Assembly (NCBI GenBank): GCA_900314935.1
Contig: OMXE01000029.1
Span: 1 to 45,839 of the forward strand
DNA from: an uncultured Prevotella sp.
Lineage (GTDB): Bacteria; Bacteroidota; Bacteroidia; Bacteroidales; Bacteroidaceae
DNA length: 45,839 bases
Direction of reading: 5' to 3'
Of this stretch, positions 1 through 6,804 are shown piece after piece. Numbering within the stretch: the stretch's first letter is position 1; every line of letters begins with the position of its first letter. A program made the translations under genes and the position numbers. The notes beneath the pieces were generated by a model. It ran no database searches. It was not told where the DNA came from and saw nothing but the letters and a program-made list of their open reading frames with translations.

Positions 1-1
1 G

Positions 2-304
2 GACATCGTGAAGGGCGTGGTGGAGAAGTTCATCAACTGCTTCGAGGAGCTGCTCCTGGAGGGCAACAAGATCAAGCTCGACGGACTGGGCACGTTCTAC
101 CTGAGCGCAACAACCGAGGGCGTGGCCGACGAGAAGGACTTCTCAGCGAACAACGTGAAGGCCATCCACGTACGATTCCTGCCCGACCAGAGCAAGGAGA
201 GCGAGTACACGGCCAAGATGCTCACCTCAAAGGCTCGCTTCCGCTCAGTGACCGGGGAAGCAATGCCGGGAGCCGAGGAGGGCGGCGAAGGCAGCGGCGA
301 ATAA
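2..304 (+). CDS. HU/IHF-family DNA-binding protein, 3' end only
   Basis: This is the last 100 codons of an HU-like histone family protein. The reading frame is open to the window edge, so the true start lies outside and the GTG at position 8 is internal. The segment KIKLDGLGTFYLS matches the family pattern (L-G-x-F-Y/x-hydrophobic), followed by a second strand region VKAIHVRFLPDQS. It ends in a Gly/Glu-rich tail (AEEGGEGSGE) typical of the longer Bacteroidota HU-like proteins, which are about 150-200 aa. The family binds and bends DNA in the nucleoid. A smalltalk micro-protein gene follows 270 bp downstream, an association known in Bacteroidota. The family assignment is fairly secure; the specific role is unknown. 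Confidence 0.8.
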   Translation, partial: DIVKGVVEKFINCFEELLLEGNKIKLDGLGTFYLSATTEGVADEKDFSANNVKAIHVRFLPDQSKESEYTAKMLTSKARFRSVTGEAMPGAEEGGEGSGE

Positions 305-326
305 GCCGCTCGCCGCACGCCCTCTA

Positions 327-445
327 GGGTGCCCGCAAAGCGGGCAGAAATTGAACAGAATTTGGAACAAAATTAAACAATATAAAAGGGTTTTTGTAAG
401 ATTTTGATTTAGATTTTGATAAATTTCTGCCCGACAGGGCACTCC
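327..445. repeat. inverted-repeat element with AT-rich core
   Basis: Just after the HU gene, GGGTGCCC...GGGCAGAAATT (327-352) recurs as an inverted copy, AATTTCTGCCCG...GGGCACTCC (422-445). The two arms enclose about 70 bp of AT-rich DNA. The left arm also folds alone into a tight hairpin, TGCCCGC-AAA-GCGGGCA (330-346). It may be the HU terminator region or a small MITE-like element. No transposase is visible. Confidence 0.5.
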
Positions 446-495
446 ATAAAAACAAAGGTAATCATAAAGTTATATCACTTCGTTCTATGACTTTT

Positions 496-541
496 GTCAC
501 GACTCAGCCAAATGTACAAGTACAATGGCCCTCGCTGCTCC
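496..541 (+). repeat. variable-stem hairpin element, copy 1
   Basis: A 46-bp element with constant left flank GTCACGACTC and right flank CTCGCTGCTCC. Between them lies a hairpin, GCCAAATGTAC-AA-GTACAATGGC, written here as two arms. The 4-bp base (GCCA/TGGC) is followed by an unpaired 5' base and mismatch, then a 5-bp top stem. Three other copies (3687, 30310, 38430) keep the flanks and architecture with different stem sequences. It lies 35 bp upstream of the smalltalk start codon. Confidence 0.75.
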
Positions 542-542
542 A

Positions 543-576
543 AAAGTTCAAAGTTCAAAGTTCAAAGTTCAAAGTT
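543..576 (+). repeat. heptamer array AAAGTTC x4.9
   Basis: Perfect tandem repeat of the 7-bp unit AAAGTTC, four full copies plus six bases. It ends directly at the ATG of the smalltalk gene (577), so it forms that gene's immediate leader and leaves no room for a purine-rich ribosome binding site. Confidence 0.9.
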
Positions 577-672
577 ATGAAGAAGGATACTTGGAAATTC
601 ATCATTCAGACCGTAGCGGCCATCTTGACCGCCATCGCCACCAGCCTGGGGGTTACCAGCTGCATTTGCTAA
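577..672 (+). CDS. smalltalk protein
   Basis: A 31-aa micro-protein, MKKDTWKFIIQT...SLGVTSCIC, too short for usual ORF calling. A charged N-terminus is followed by one hydrophobic stretch (residues 8-28) with a terminal Cys pair. This matches the Bacteroidota family named smalltalk protein, which is usually found just downstream of an HU-family gene, as here. Its function is not known; the hydrophobic segment suggests membrane association, and the TSC near the end resembles a lipobox, but that is inference. The start is the ATG directly abutting the heptamer array. Recognition rests on the characteristic sequence and context. Confidence 0.85.
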   Translation: MKKDTWKFIIQTVAAILTAIATSLGVTSCIC

Positions 673-674
673 AG

Positions 675-760
675 GGAGCCACCCCTGACCCCTCCATAAG
701 GGAGGGGGACCAAGAAGAAAGGGGAGCCCACCCCTAGCCCCTCCCAAGAGGAGGGGGACA
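675..760. repeat. G-rich palindromic element, two tandem copies
   Basis: Two imperfect copies (675-711 and 723-760) of a palindromic element with the form CACCCCTgACCCCTCC-ATAA-GGGAGGGGGA. Each folds with CCCCTCC pairing to GGAGGGG. The same family occurs inverted and in frame inside the P-type ATPase gene (23031-23066) and the GH31 gene (28305-28338), so it is a dispersed repeat. Nothing coding is seen between 673 and 862. Confidence 0.85.
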
Positions 761-862
761 AGAGAAGAGGATGAGACAACTGCTCATCCTCTTTCTTTGT
801 TACTACTAGCGCGTGAAAGACGTATGTTCTTATGTTATTATGTCTAAATCTGTTCTTATGTC

Positions 863-3457
863 TTAAAGCACCACGGCCCTACCATTATAGATATACACGC
901 CCTTCTTCGTGGGCTTCCCACTCAGCTTCTGTCCATCAATGGTGTACCACTCATCACTTGTCACTTGTGACTTATCACTTGTCACTTGATGAAGGTCTGT
1001 GGCGATGCCCGAGGGTTTCTTATAAGTGAAGTAGCCCGGATTGCTTGGGCCGCCGTCGATATGGGCGTAGGTCGCGTCCACATGGTTGGCATTATACGTA
1101 GTGCCCTGGCCGCCCACAAGTTTGGTGCAGCCATCGAACATAAAGTCGGACTCCGTCACGGCTGCAGTGCTCCAGCCATCGCCCACAAAGATGGTTTTCA
1201 GCTCACCGCAGTCAAAGAACATAGTAGTCATAACGGTCACATTGGACGTATTGAAACTGCTCAGATCAATGCTCGTCAGACTCTTGCAGCCAGAGAACAT
1301 CCAACCCATATGGGTCACCTCACTGGTGTTCAGGTAGCTCAGACCCTCAATGGTTTTGAGTTTCCCCATTCCAAAAAACCAATCGCATGTGGTCGTTGGG
1401 CGGGCACCAGCAAACGAGGGGTCAAATTTCACCTGGGTCACTTTGGATTCGGTGCCGTCGGCGTTCCATCCTGGCTGAGTAGAGCCTGTATTCAGGTCGT
1501 AGGTTGTACCCTCGCGAGAACTGCGCTTGTTGTCGTAATAGAACGTCAGCGTTGTGTTCGAGGGGGTATAGCATGCATAGGCTTCGTTTGTGGCGGTGAA
1601 GTATCCAGGATTGCTGGATTCGCCGTCAATACGGGCATAGGTCTTGTTCACATGGTTGACATCATAGGCTGTGCCCTGGCCACCCACGAGAACACGGCAC
1701 CCCATAAACATATTTGAAGAACTTGTCACGGCTGCAGTGCTCCAACCTTTACCGACAATGATTGTTTGCAGCTTTAAGCAGCTATAGAACATGTTTTTCA
1801 TATCTGTCACCTTGGACGTATTGAAGTTACTTAAGTCAAGGCTCGTCAACTTCTTACAGTAACCGAACATATATGTCATATCTGTTACCTCGCTGGTGTT
1901 TAAGTAGCTCAGACCCTCGATAGTTTGAAGGTTCTCCATTTGATAGAACCAACCATAAGTGGACGTAGGCCGAGCATCAGCGAACAAGGGGTCAAATACC
2001 ACCTTGGTCACATAAGCATTATTTCCGTCATTTATCCAAGAAGCAAGATCTCCGACTCTGTTTAGATTGTAGGTTTTGCCCTCGCGGGTATTGCGTAAGT
2101 TATCGTAGTAGAACGTTAGTGCTTTATTCGTCGAGGTATAACAGGCATAGGCCTCTTTCGGTTTCTCAGTGAAGTAGCCAGGGCCTCCATCACCGTCAAT
2201 ATGCGCATAGTTGCCATCATCATGGTTTTCATTATAGGTTGTGCCCTTGCCGCCCACAAGGCTGGTGCAGCCCGTGAACATACCTGAGAAATAATAACTT
2301 TCTTGCACAGCTGCCGTGCTCCAGCCTCTAGTCACATAGATGGTTTGCAGGTTGGTGCAGTAAAAGAACATCTCATTCATATTTGTCACCTTTGCTGTAT
2401 TGAAACCACTTAAGTCAAGAATCGTCAGACTACTACATTCATAGAACATTCCGTACATTTCAGTCACCATAGACGTATTGAAGTGGCTAAGGTCAAGGCT
2501 CTTTAGATTCTTACACTTAGAGAACATATAATACATATTGGTCACCTCGCTGGTGTTTAGGTATTTCATGCCCGTAATGGACTGAAGTTTGTACATGTAG
2601 TAAAACCATTCGTAGGTGGACGTGGGGCGGGCATTAGCGAACGAGGAGTCAAAAACCACCTTGGTTACATTGTGACAGGTAGCGCTGTGCCAACCAGGTC
2701 TATTTTTACCCGTGTTCAGGTCGTAGGTCGTACCCGTTCGTGTACTGCGCAAGTTGTCGTAATAGAACGTCAGTGTGGTGTTCGTCGAGGTGTAGCAGGC
2801 ATAGGCCTCTATCGATCTCTCTGTGAGGTAGCCCCGGTTGCTTGTACCGCCGTCAATGTGGGCATAGGTTTTGTCTATATAGTTAGCATTATACGTCGTA
2901 CCCTTGCCACCCACCAGACTGGTACAGTTATAAAACATACTTGAGGAACTCGTTACGGCACTTGTAGTCCAGCCATCACCCACATAGATAGTTAGCAGAC
3001 TGGTGCAGCCACTGAACATGGCGGTCATTTTAGTTACCGAAGCGGTATTGAAGTTGGTCAGTTCAAGGCTTGTCAGTTTGCTGCAGTACTGGAACATAAA
3101 AGACATATCGGTCACATTGCTGGTATTCAGGTTGTAAAATCCCTTGATGGTTTGAACTTTTGTCATGTTACAGAACCAAGCTAAGGTGGTCGTTGGGCGA
3201 GCACCAGCAAACGAGGGGTCAAACACCACCTCGGTCACGTCGGCATTGGTGCCATTATTGTACCAACCAGGATAACTAACGCCCGTGTTCAGGTTGTAGG
3301 TGTTCGAGCGGGTACTGCGCTGGTTGTCGTAGTAGAACGTCAACGTGGTGTTCGACGGGGTATAGCAGGCATAGGCCTCTTGGGCATTGGCGCCAATGGC
3401 GCTCATCAGGGTTATCAATAGGATAAACATCCTATGGAGTGTAGTTTTCGATTTCAT
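863..3457 (-). CDS. BspA-family leucine-rich-repeat surface protein, four modules
   Basis: An 864-aa secreted protein. A signal peptide of about 26 aa (ending ANAQ) is followed by four tandem modules of about 190-219 aa. Each opens with EAYACYT, carries the block LTFYYDN, then 2-4 repeats of the BspA/DUF285 type (LNTSEVTDMxxMFxxC, LTSLDLSxFNT), and ends in YAHIDG...GYFT. BspA-type repeats occur in surface proteins that bind host or matrix ligands. The C-terminus (YTIDGQKL...KGVYIYNG) is the short tail common on exported Prevotella proteins. I chose the start at 3457 because a consensus promoter places the transcript start near 3516; the in-frame ATG at 3505 lies only about 11 nt after it and would precede the signal peptide oddly. 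Part of the linker before the tail is encoded by a heptamer array. Confidence 0.9.
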   Translation of the reverse strand: MKSKTTLHRMFILLITLMSAIGANAQEAYACYTPSNTTLTFYYDNQRSTRSNTYNLNTGVSYPGWYNNGTNADVTEVVFDPSFAGARPTTTLAWFCNMTKVQTIKGFYNLNTSNVTDMSFMFQYCSKLTSLELTNFNTASVTKMTAMFSGCTSLLTIYVGDGWTTSAVTSSSSMFYNCTSLVGGKGTTYNANYIDKTYAHIDGGTSNRGYLTERSIEAYACYTSTNTTLTFYYDNLRSTRTGTTYDLNTGKNRPGWHSATCHNVTKVVFDSSFANARPTSTYEWFYYMYKLQSITGMKYLNTSEVTNMYYMFSKCKNLKSLDLSHFNTSMVTEMYGMFYECSSLTILDLSGFNTAKVTNMNEMFFYCTNLQTIYVTRGWSTAAVQESYYFSGMFTGCTSLVGGKGTTYNENHDDGNYAHIDGDGGPGYFTEKPKEAYACYTSTNKALTFYYDNLRNTREGKTYNLNRVGDLASWINDGNNAYVTKVVFDPLFADARPTSTYGWFYQMENLQTIEGLSYLNTSEVTDMTYMFGYCKKLTSLDLSNFNTSKVTDMKNMFYSCLKLQTIIVGKGWSTAAVTSSSNMFMGCRVLVGGQGTAYDVNHVNKTYARIDGESSNPGYFTATNEAYACYTPSNTTLTFYYDNKRSSREGTTYDLNTGSTQPGWNADGTESKVTQVKFDPSFAGARPTTTCDWFFGMGKLKTIEGLSYLNTSEVTHMGWMFSGCKSLTSIDLSSFNTSNVTVMTTMFFDCGELKTIFVGDGWSTAAVTESDFMFDGCTKLVGGQGTTYNANHVDATYAHIDGGPSNPGYFTYKKPSGIATDLHQVTSDKSQVTSDEWYTIDGQKLSGKPTKKGVYIYNGRAVVL
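953..987 (-). repeat. heptamer array inside the BspA gene
   Basis: Five 7-bp units of the AAGTGAY type (plus strand ATCACTT/GTCACTT/GTGACTT). It lies in frame near the 3' end of the BspA-like gene and encodes the linker HQVTSDKSQVTSDE just before the C-terminal tail. Confidence 0.85.
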
Positions 3458-3522
3458 ATGCGTTAGGGTTGATGATTCTTTTATGTTGAGACAAATAGAT
3501 AGCAAAACTATTTATTCAGTTG

Positions 3523-3554
3523 CAAAGATAGGTTATATCTTCGAAACTTCCAAA
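3523..3554 (-). promoter_or_regulatory. promoter of the BspA-like gene
   Basis: On the minus strand, TTTG (3551-3554), a 20-bp spacer and TATCTTTG (3523-3530) match the Bacteroidota housekeeping promoter. The expected start near 3516 gives a leader of about 60 nt to the ATG at 3457. Confidence 0.75.
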
Positions 3555-3621
3555 TAATATAACAAGTTTTGATGCGCTACGCGGAGAAATCGTACTTTAT
3601 TCTCACGCCGAGGCGCAGAGA

Positions 3622-3648
3622 TTTTGCGCTCGACTTTCGTACCTCTGA
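3622..3648 (+). promoter_or_regulatory. decayed promoter-like copy
   Basis: TTTTG, then CGCTCGACTTTCG, then TACCTCTG: it resembles the conserved-spacer promoters at 3767 and 11255, but the spacer is too short and the -7 box has one change. It is followed by the palindromic CTTCGCCGAAGGTACTT. The rest of 3506-3766 has no gene; it holds this relic and hairpin copy 2. Confidence 0.35.
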
Positions 3649-3686
3649 CTTCGCCGAAGGTACTTTCGTTAACTTCGTTTTCCTCC

Positions 3687-3732
3687 GTCACGACTCTGCC
3701 ATTCAAGTAAACTTGATGGCCCTCGCTGCTCC
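3687..3732 (+). repeat. variable-stem hairpin element, copy 2
   Basis: Flanks GTCACGACTC and CTCGCTGCTCC as in copy 1. The hairpin arms are GCCATTCAAGT and ACTTGATGGC around an AA tip: 4-bp base, one bulged T on the 5' arm, 6-bp top stem. It lies just upstream of the promoter of the lipoprotein gene at 3838. Confidence 0.8.
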
Positions 3733-3766
3733 GTCGGTTCGAAAATAAAAATAAATCTATATTTAT

Positions 3767-3797
3767 TTTGTACTTCGCTCACTAATTCGTACCTTTG
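3767..3797 (+). promoter_or_regulatory. promoter of the 3838 lipoprotein gene, conserved spacer type
   Basis: TTTG (3767-3770), a 19-bp spacer ending CTCACTAATTCG, and TACCTTTG (3790-3797). The spacer resembles that of the promoters at 11255 (+) and at 18760 and 18842 (minus). The expected transcript start is near 3803. Confidence 0.8.
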
Positions 3798-3837
3798 CAA
3801 TCAATTTGAGAGGATAGCCAAGAAATTGGGAAAAAGA

Positions 3838-4683
3838 ATGAAAAAAAGTTTTTGGATAGTCGTCATTTCATGCGTCTGCATGATGCTATGGACAACAGGC
3901 TGCACCGACAAAAAGCCTGTGTCCATGGAAGATAGTATCATGGTGGATTCCCTGGCAGACACGATAGCTATGGACACGTTGGAGGAACTGATCTCTGAAC
4001 AACCCATACCTAAGGCGGCGGATGAGCTCTTCGACGATTTCTTCTTCAATTTCGCCAGTAACCGGAAGTTCCAGATGAGTCGTATCCAGTTCCCGCTGAT
4101 GGGCGAGGGACAGAAACCGGTGGCTCGCAGCAAGAAGGAGTGGAAGATGGAACGGTTCTATTTCCCGCAGAATTTCTATACGCAGATCCTGGATTCAAAA
4201 AAGGACCTGAAACTCTCGAAGGATACAAGCATCAACCATGTGTCGGTAGAGAAGATCTTCCTGGATGAAAAGAAGGTGATGTGCTATCACTTCGACCGAC
4301 TCAACGGTCAGTGGATGCTGACATCGGTGGTGCAGAACGATATCAACATGAACGGAAATGCTTCGTTCCTGAACTTCTATGAGCATTTCGCCACCGACAG
4401 CGCCTTCCAACATGCCAGTCTGAATGAGACCATGGAGTTCAGAGGACCGGATCCTGATGATGACTCGAAGGAGATGCACGAGAATATCACGCCCGACCAA
4501 TGGGAGGAGGTATCGCCGGGGGAGTTGCCCTCAGGTACCTTATATAATGTGGTATATGGCGAGAACTTCACCAAGGGCAGTCAGAAGATCCTGCTGTTGC
4601 GCGGCATCTCCAACGGACAGGAACTGGAGATGACGTTCAAGATGATTGGCAACGCCTGGAAACTGGTGAAGCTGGTGGAATAA
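3838..4683 (+). CDS. lipoprotein, probable DUF4348 family
   Basis: A 281-aa predicted lipoprotein. A hydrophobic signal sequence ends in LWTTGC, with Cys22 as the lipidation site. The mature part starts with an acidic stretch (SMEDSIMVDSLADT), then the characteristic block DELFDDFFFNFASNRKFQMS, an FPL/FYFPQNF region and a C-terminal beta-rich half ending FKMIGNAWKLVKLVE. It resembles the Bacteroidota DUF4348 lipoproteins of unknown function, probably facing the periplasm. I took the ATG at 3838; the upstream in-frame TTG at 3826 would disrupt the signal peptide. murB starts 10 bp after its stop, so the two are probably co-transcribed. Confidence 0.65.
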   Translation: MKKSFWIVVISCVCMMLWTTGCTDKKPVSMEDSIMVDSLADTIAMDTLEELISEQPIPKAADELFDDFFFNFASNRKFQMSRIQFPLMGEGQKPVARSKKEWKMERFYFPQNFYTQILDSKKDLKLSKDTSINHVSVEKIFLDEKKVMCYHFDRLNGQWMLTSVVQNDINMNGNASFLNFYEHFATDSAFQHASLNETMEFRGPDPDDDSKEMHENITPDQWEEVSPGELPSGTLYNVVYGENFTKGSQKILLLRGISNGQELEMTFKMIGNAWKLVKLVE

Positions 4684-4693
4684 CAACGACTGC

Positions 4694-5710
4694 ATGAAAG
4701 ATTTACGCAACTATAGCTTGAAACACCATAACACCTTCGGCATGGAAGCGAAGGCGAGCCGGTTCATGGAATATGCCAACGTGGAGGATGCGCAGCAGAT
4801 AGCTGCTGTGTTGCGTGCCGGGCAGGAGCCTTTCCTTATCATAGGCAGTGGGAGTAACCTGCTGCTGACAGCCGACTTTGAGGGAATCGTGGTGCATTCG
4901 GTGATCAAGGGTATCGAGAAAAGAACCTGTGAGGATGGTGCCACTGTGGTGCGCTGCGGCAGCGGAGAGCTGTGGGATGATGTGGTGGCTTGGTGCGTTG
5001 GCGAGAGCTTAGGACACTTGGTGAACCTGTCGCTGATTCCTGGCGAGGTAGGTGCTTCGGTGGTGCAGAATATCGGGGCCTATGGTTCGGAGGTGAGCGA
5101 GTTCGTGGCTTCGATAGAGGCGGTGGACATTGCCTCTGGCGAGCAGGTGACGATTGCTCCTGCTGATTGCGACTACGGTTACAGGAAGAGTAAGTTCAAG
5201 ACCGTTTGGAAAAACAAATACCTGATTACGGCTGTGGAATATCTCCTGCCGGCGGAAACGCAGTTGAACGTGGCGTATGGAAACATACGGGCGGAGCTGG
5301 AACGGAGGGGGATTGATAAGCCAACGGCCGACGAGCTGCGCAGCACGATTATCGGGATTCGTCGGAACAAACTTCCTGATCCTGCTGTGGAAGGGAACGC
5401 TGGTAGCTTCTTCATGAACCCTGTGGTGCCTCGTGCGAAATACGAGGAGCTGGCCGCTCTGTATGAGGGTATGCCGCATTATGATGTGGATGATGAGCAT
5501 GTGAAGATTCCTGCCGGCTGGATGATTGAGCAGTGCGGATGGAAGGGGAAGTCGTTAGGACGTGCCGGCGTTCATGCCAAGCAGGCTCTGGTACTGGTGA
5601 ACCGCGGCGGTGCAACGGGTGATGAGGTGGTGCGACTATGCGAGGCCATCCAACGGGATGTGAAGGAGAAATTTGGAATCAGTATTTACCCCGAGGTAAA
5701 TATTGTTTAA
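4694..5710 (+). CDS. murB: UDP-N-acetylmuramate dehydrogenase
   Basis: MurB reduces UDP-GlcNAc-enolpyruvate to UDP-MurNAc with NADPH and FAD, the second committed step of peptidoglycan synthesis in the cytoplasm. At 338 aa it matches the E. coli-like type I length. Visible motifs are the FAD-binding IIGSGSNLLL (about residues 49-58), PGEVGASVVQNIGAYGSE (about 115-132), the YGYRKSKFK substrate/nicotinamide region, the GNAGSFFMNP loop with the catalytic Ser, and a C-terminal YPEVN with the conserved Glu. Its stop codon lies in the first unit of a heptamer array, which also supplies the next gene's start. Confidence 0.97.
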   Translation: MKDLRNYSLKHHNTFGMEAKASRFMEYANVEDAQQIAAVLRAGQEPFLIIGSGSNLLLTADFEGIVVHSVIKGIEKRTCEDGATVVRCGSGELWDDVVAWCVGESLGHLVNLSLIPGEVGASVVQNIGAYGSEVSEFVASIEAVDIASGEQVTIAPADCDYGYRKSKFKTVWKNKYLITAVEYLLPAETQLNVAYGNIRAELERRGIDKPTADELRSTIIGIRRNKLPDPAVEGNAGSFFMNPVVPRAKYEELAALYEGMPHYDVDDEHVKIPAGWMIEQCGWKGKSLGRAGVHAKQALVLVNRGGATGDEVVRLCEAIQRDVKEKFGISIYPEVNIV

Positions 5711-5741
5711 TTGATAATTGATAATTGAAAATTGAAAATTA
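5707..5741 (+). repeat. heptamer array spanning the murB stop and the next start
   Basis: Five 7-bp units: TTAATTG, ATAATTG, ATAATTG, AAAATTG, AAAATTA. The murB stop TAA (5708-5710) lies in unit 1, and the TTG start of the following hydrolase (5732-5734) is the end of unit 4. Confidence 0.9.
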
Positions 5742-6520
5742 CGTTCTTAGGCACGGGAACATCGGTGGGCGTACCAGCCATTGGGTGCACCTGCAAGGTG
5801 TGTCAGAGTAAGGATCCACACGACAAGCGCTTGCGGGCTTCGGCCATGGTGGAGACGGAGCGGACACGCATCCTGATTGATCCGGGACCCGACTTCCGCC
5901 AGCAGATGCTGGGGCAGTCGTTCAGGAAGATCGATGCCGTGCTGGTAACCCATATCCATTACGACCATGTGGGCGGTCTGGATGATATCCGACCCTTTTG
6001 TCAGTTCGGTGAGGTGAATGTCTATGCTGATGAGATTACGTCACGGGCACTCATGAACACGGTGCCTTATTGCTTTGCTGAGAACAGGTACCCCGGGGCG
6101 CCCAAGATCAATCTCCATACCTTACAATACCATCAGCCTATTCAGGTGAACGAACTGGAGGTGATACCTTTCTGCGTGTATCACGATAAACTGCCCATCA
6201 CCGGGTTCCGAATCCAGAACCTGGTGTATATCACGGATATGAAGACGATGGACGACAGTGAGCTGCCCTTTGTGATGAACCCAGACATCCTGGTGGTGAA
6301 CGCCCTGCGTTTCAAACCTGATCATCACTCGCACCAGAATGTGGACGATGCCGTGAACTTTGCCCGTAGGGTAGGGGCCAAGAGAACGTTCCTGACACAC
6401 ATGTGCCATGATATAGGACTCCATGAGGAAGTGAACCGGATGCTGCCCCCCGATATCCAATTGGCATACGACGGGGAGGTGTGTGAGATGAGAGATGAAA
6501 GATTAAACATTAAAGATTAA
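5732..6520 (+). CDS. MBL-fold metallo-hydrolase, PhnP-like
   Basis: A 262-aa cytoplasmic metallo-beta-lactamase-fold hydrolase. The N-terminus (MKITFLGTGTSVGVPAIGC) and the adjacent C-x-C-x2-C cluster (GCTCKVC) are those of the PhnP-like branch, whose best known member is a cyclic phosphate phosphodiesterase. The metal motif HIHYDHVGG (about residues 74-82), the Asp of YITDMK and the late His (FLTHMCHDIG) are present. No ATG precedes the conserved start, so a TTG within a heptamer array must be used. The last residues (MRDERLNIKD) are encoded by a second heptamer array. Its true substrate is not known. Confidence 0.88.
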   Translation: MKITFLGTGTSVGVPAIGCTCKVCQSKDPHDKRLRASAMVETERTRILIDPGPDFRQQMLGQSFRKIDAVLVTHIHYDHVGGLDDIRPFCQFGEVNVYADEITSRALMNTVPYCFAENRYPGAPKINLHTLQYHQPIQVNELEVIPFCVYHDKLPITGFRIQNLVYITDMKTMDDSELPFVMNPDILVVNALRFKPDHHSHQNVDDAVNFARRVGAKRTFLTHMCHDIGLHEEVNRMLPPDIQLAYDGEVCEMRDERLNIKD

Positions 6521-6540
6521 ACATTAAAGATGAGAGATGA
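6485..6540 (+). repeat. heptamer array, eight units
   Basis: Eight 7-bp units, alternating GAGATGA, AAGATTA and AACATTA types. The first five encode the C-terminus and stop of the MBL hydrolase; the array ends 3 bp before the stop of the convergent minus-strand gene at 6544. Confidence 0.9.
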
Positions 6541-6543
6541 GAG

Positions 6544-6798
6544 TTACTTCTTGAACTTTCGATAAAGCTTCCATACGAGAAGGAGACCGTCGAACACACC
6601 GGCACTGGTGCTCATCAAACCCTGCACACTCATCTTCCTGCCTCTACGCGTGGTCAATGCCGTAGGCTTCGCAAACAATTGCTTGCGTAACTTGTTGATC
6701 TGTTGGTTGTCTTTGCGGATTTCCTTCAGCAACTGCAGCTTACGTTCCTCGATCGACCGTAAGGTGGTGTAGGCGGGGGTGTTCTCGTTCTCTATCAT
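6544..6798 (-). CDS. small conserved protein, third gene of the YtxH/holin-like operon
   Basis: An 84-aa protein of no recognised family. The first half is charged and probably helical or coiled coil (SIEERKLQLLKEIRKDNQQI); the second half has a weakly hydrophobic stretch (MSTSAGVFDGLLLVWKLYRK) ending in basic residues. It starts 6 bp after the stop of the holin-like gene, so it belongs to the same three-gene operon and may act with it at the inner membrane. Function unknown. Confidence 0.75.
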   Translation of the reverse strand: MIENENTPAYTTLRSIEERKLQLLKEIRKDNQQINKLRKQLFAKPTALTTRRGRKMSVQGLMSTSAGVFDGLLLVWKLYRKFKK

Positions 6799-6804
6799 AA
6801 ACCG

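Noticed and set aside
986..1717. 243-aa open frame on the plus strand
   Set aside because: It is antisense to the BspA-like gene; its repeats mirror those of the real gene and it has no start signals.
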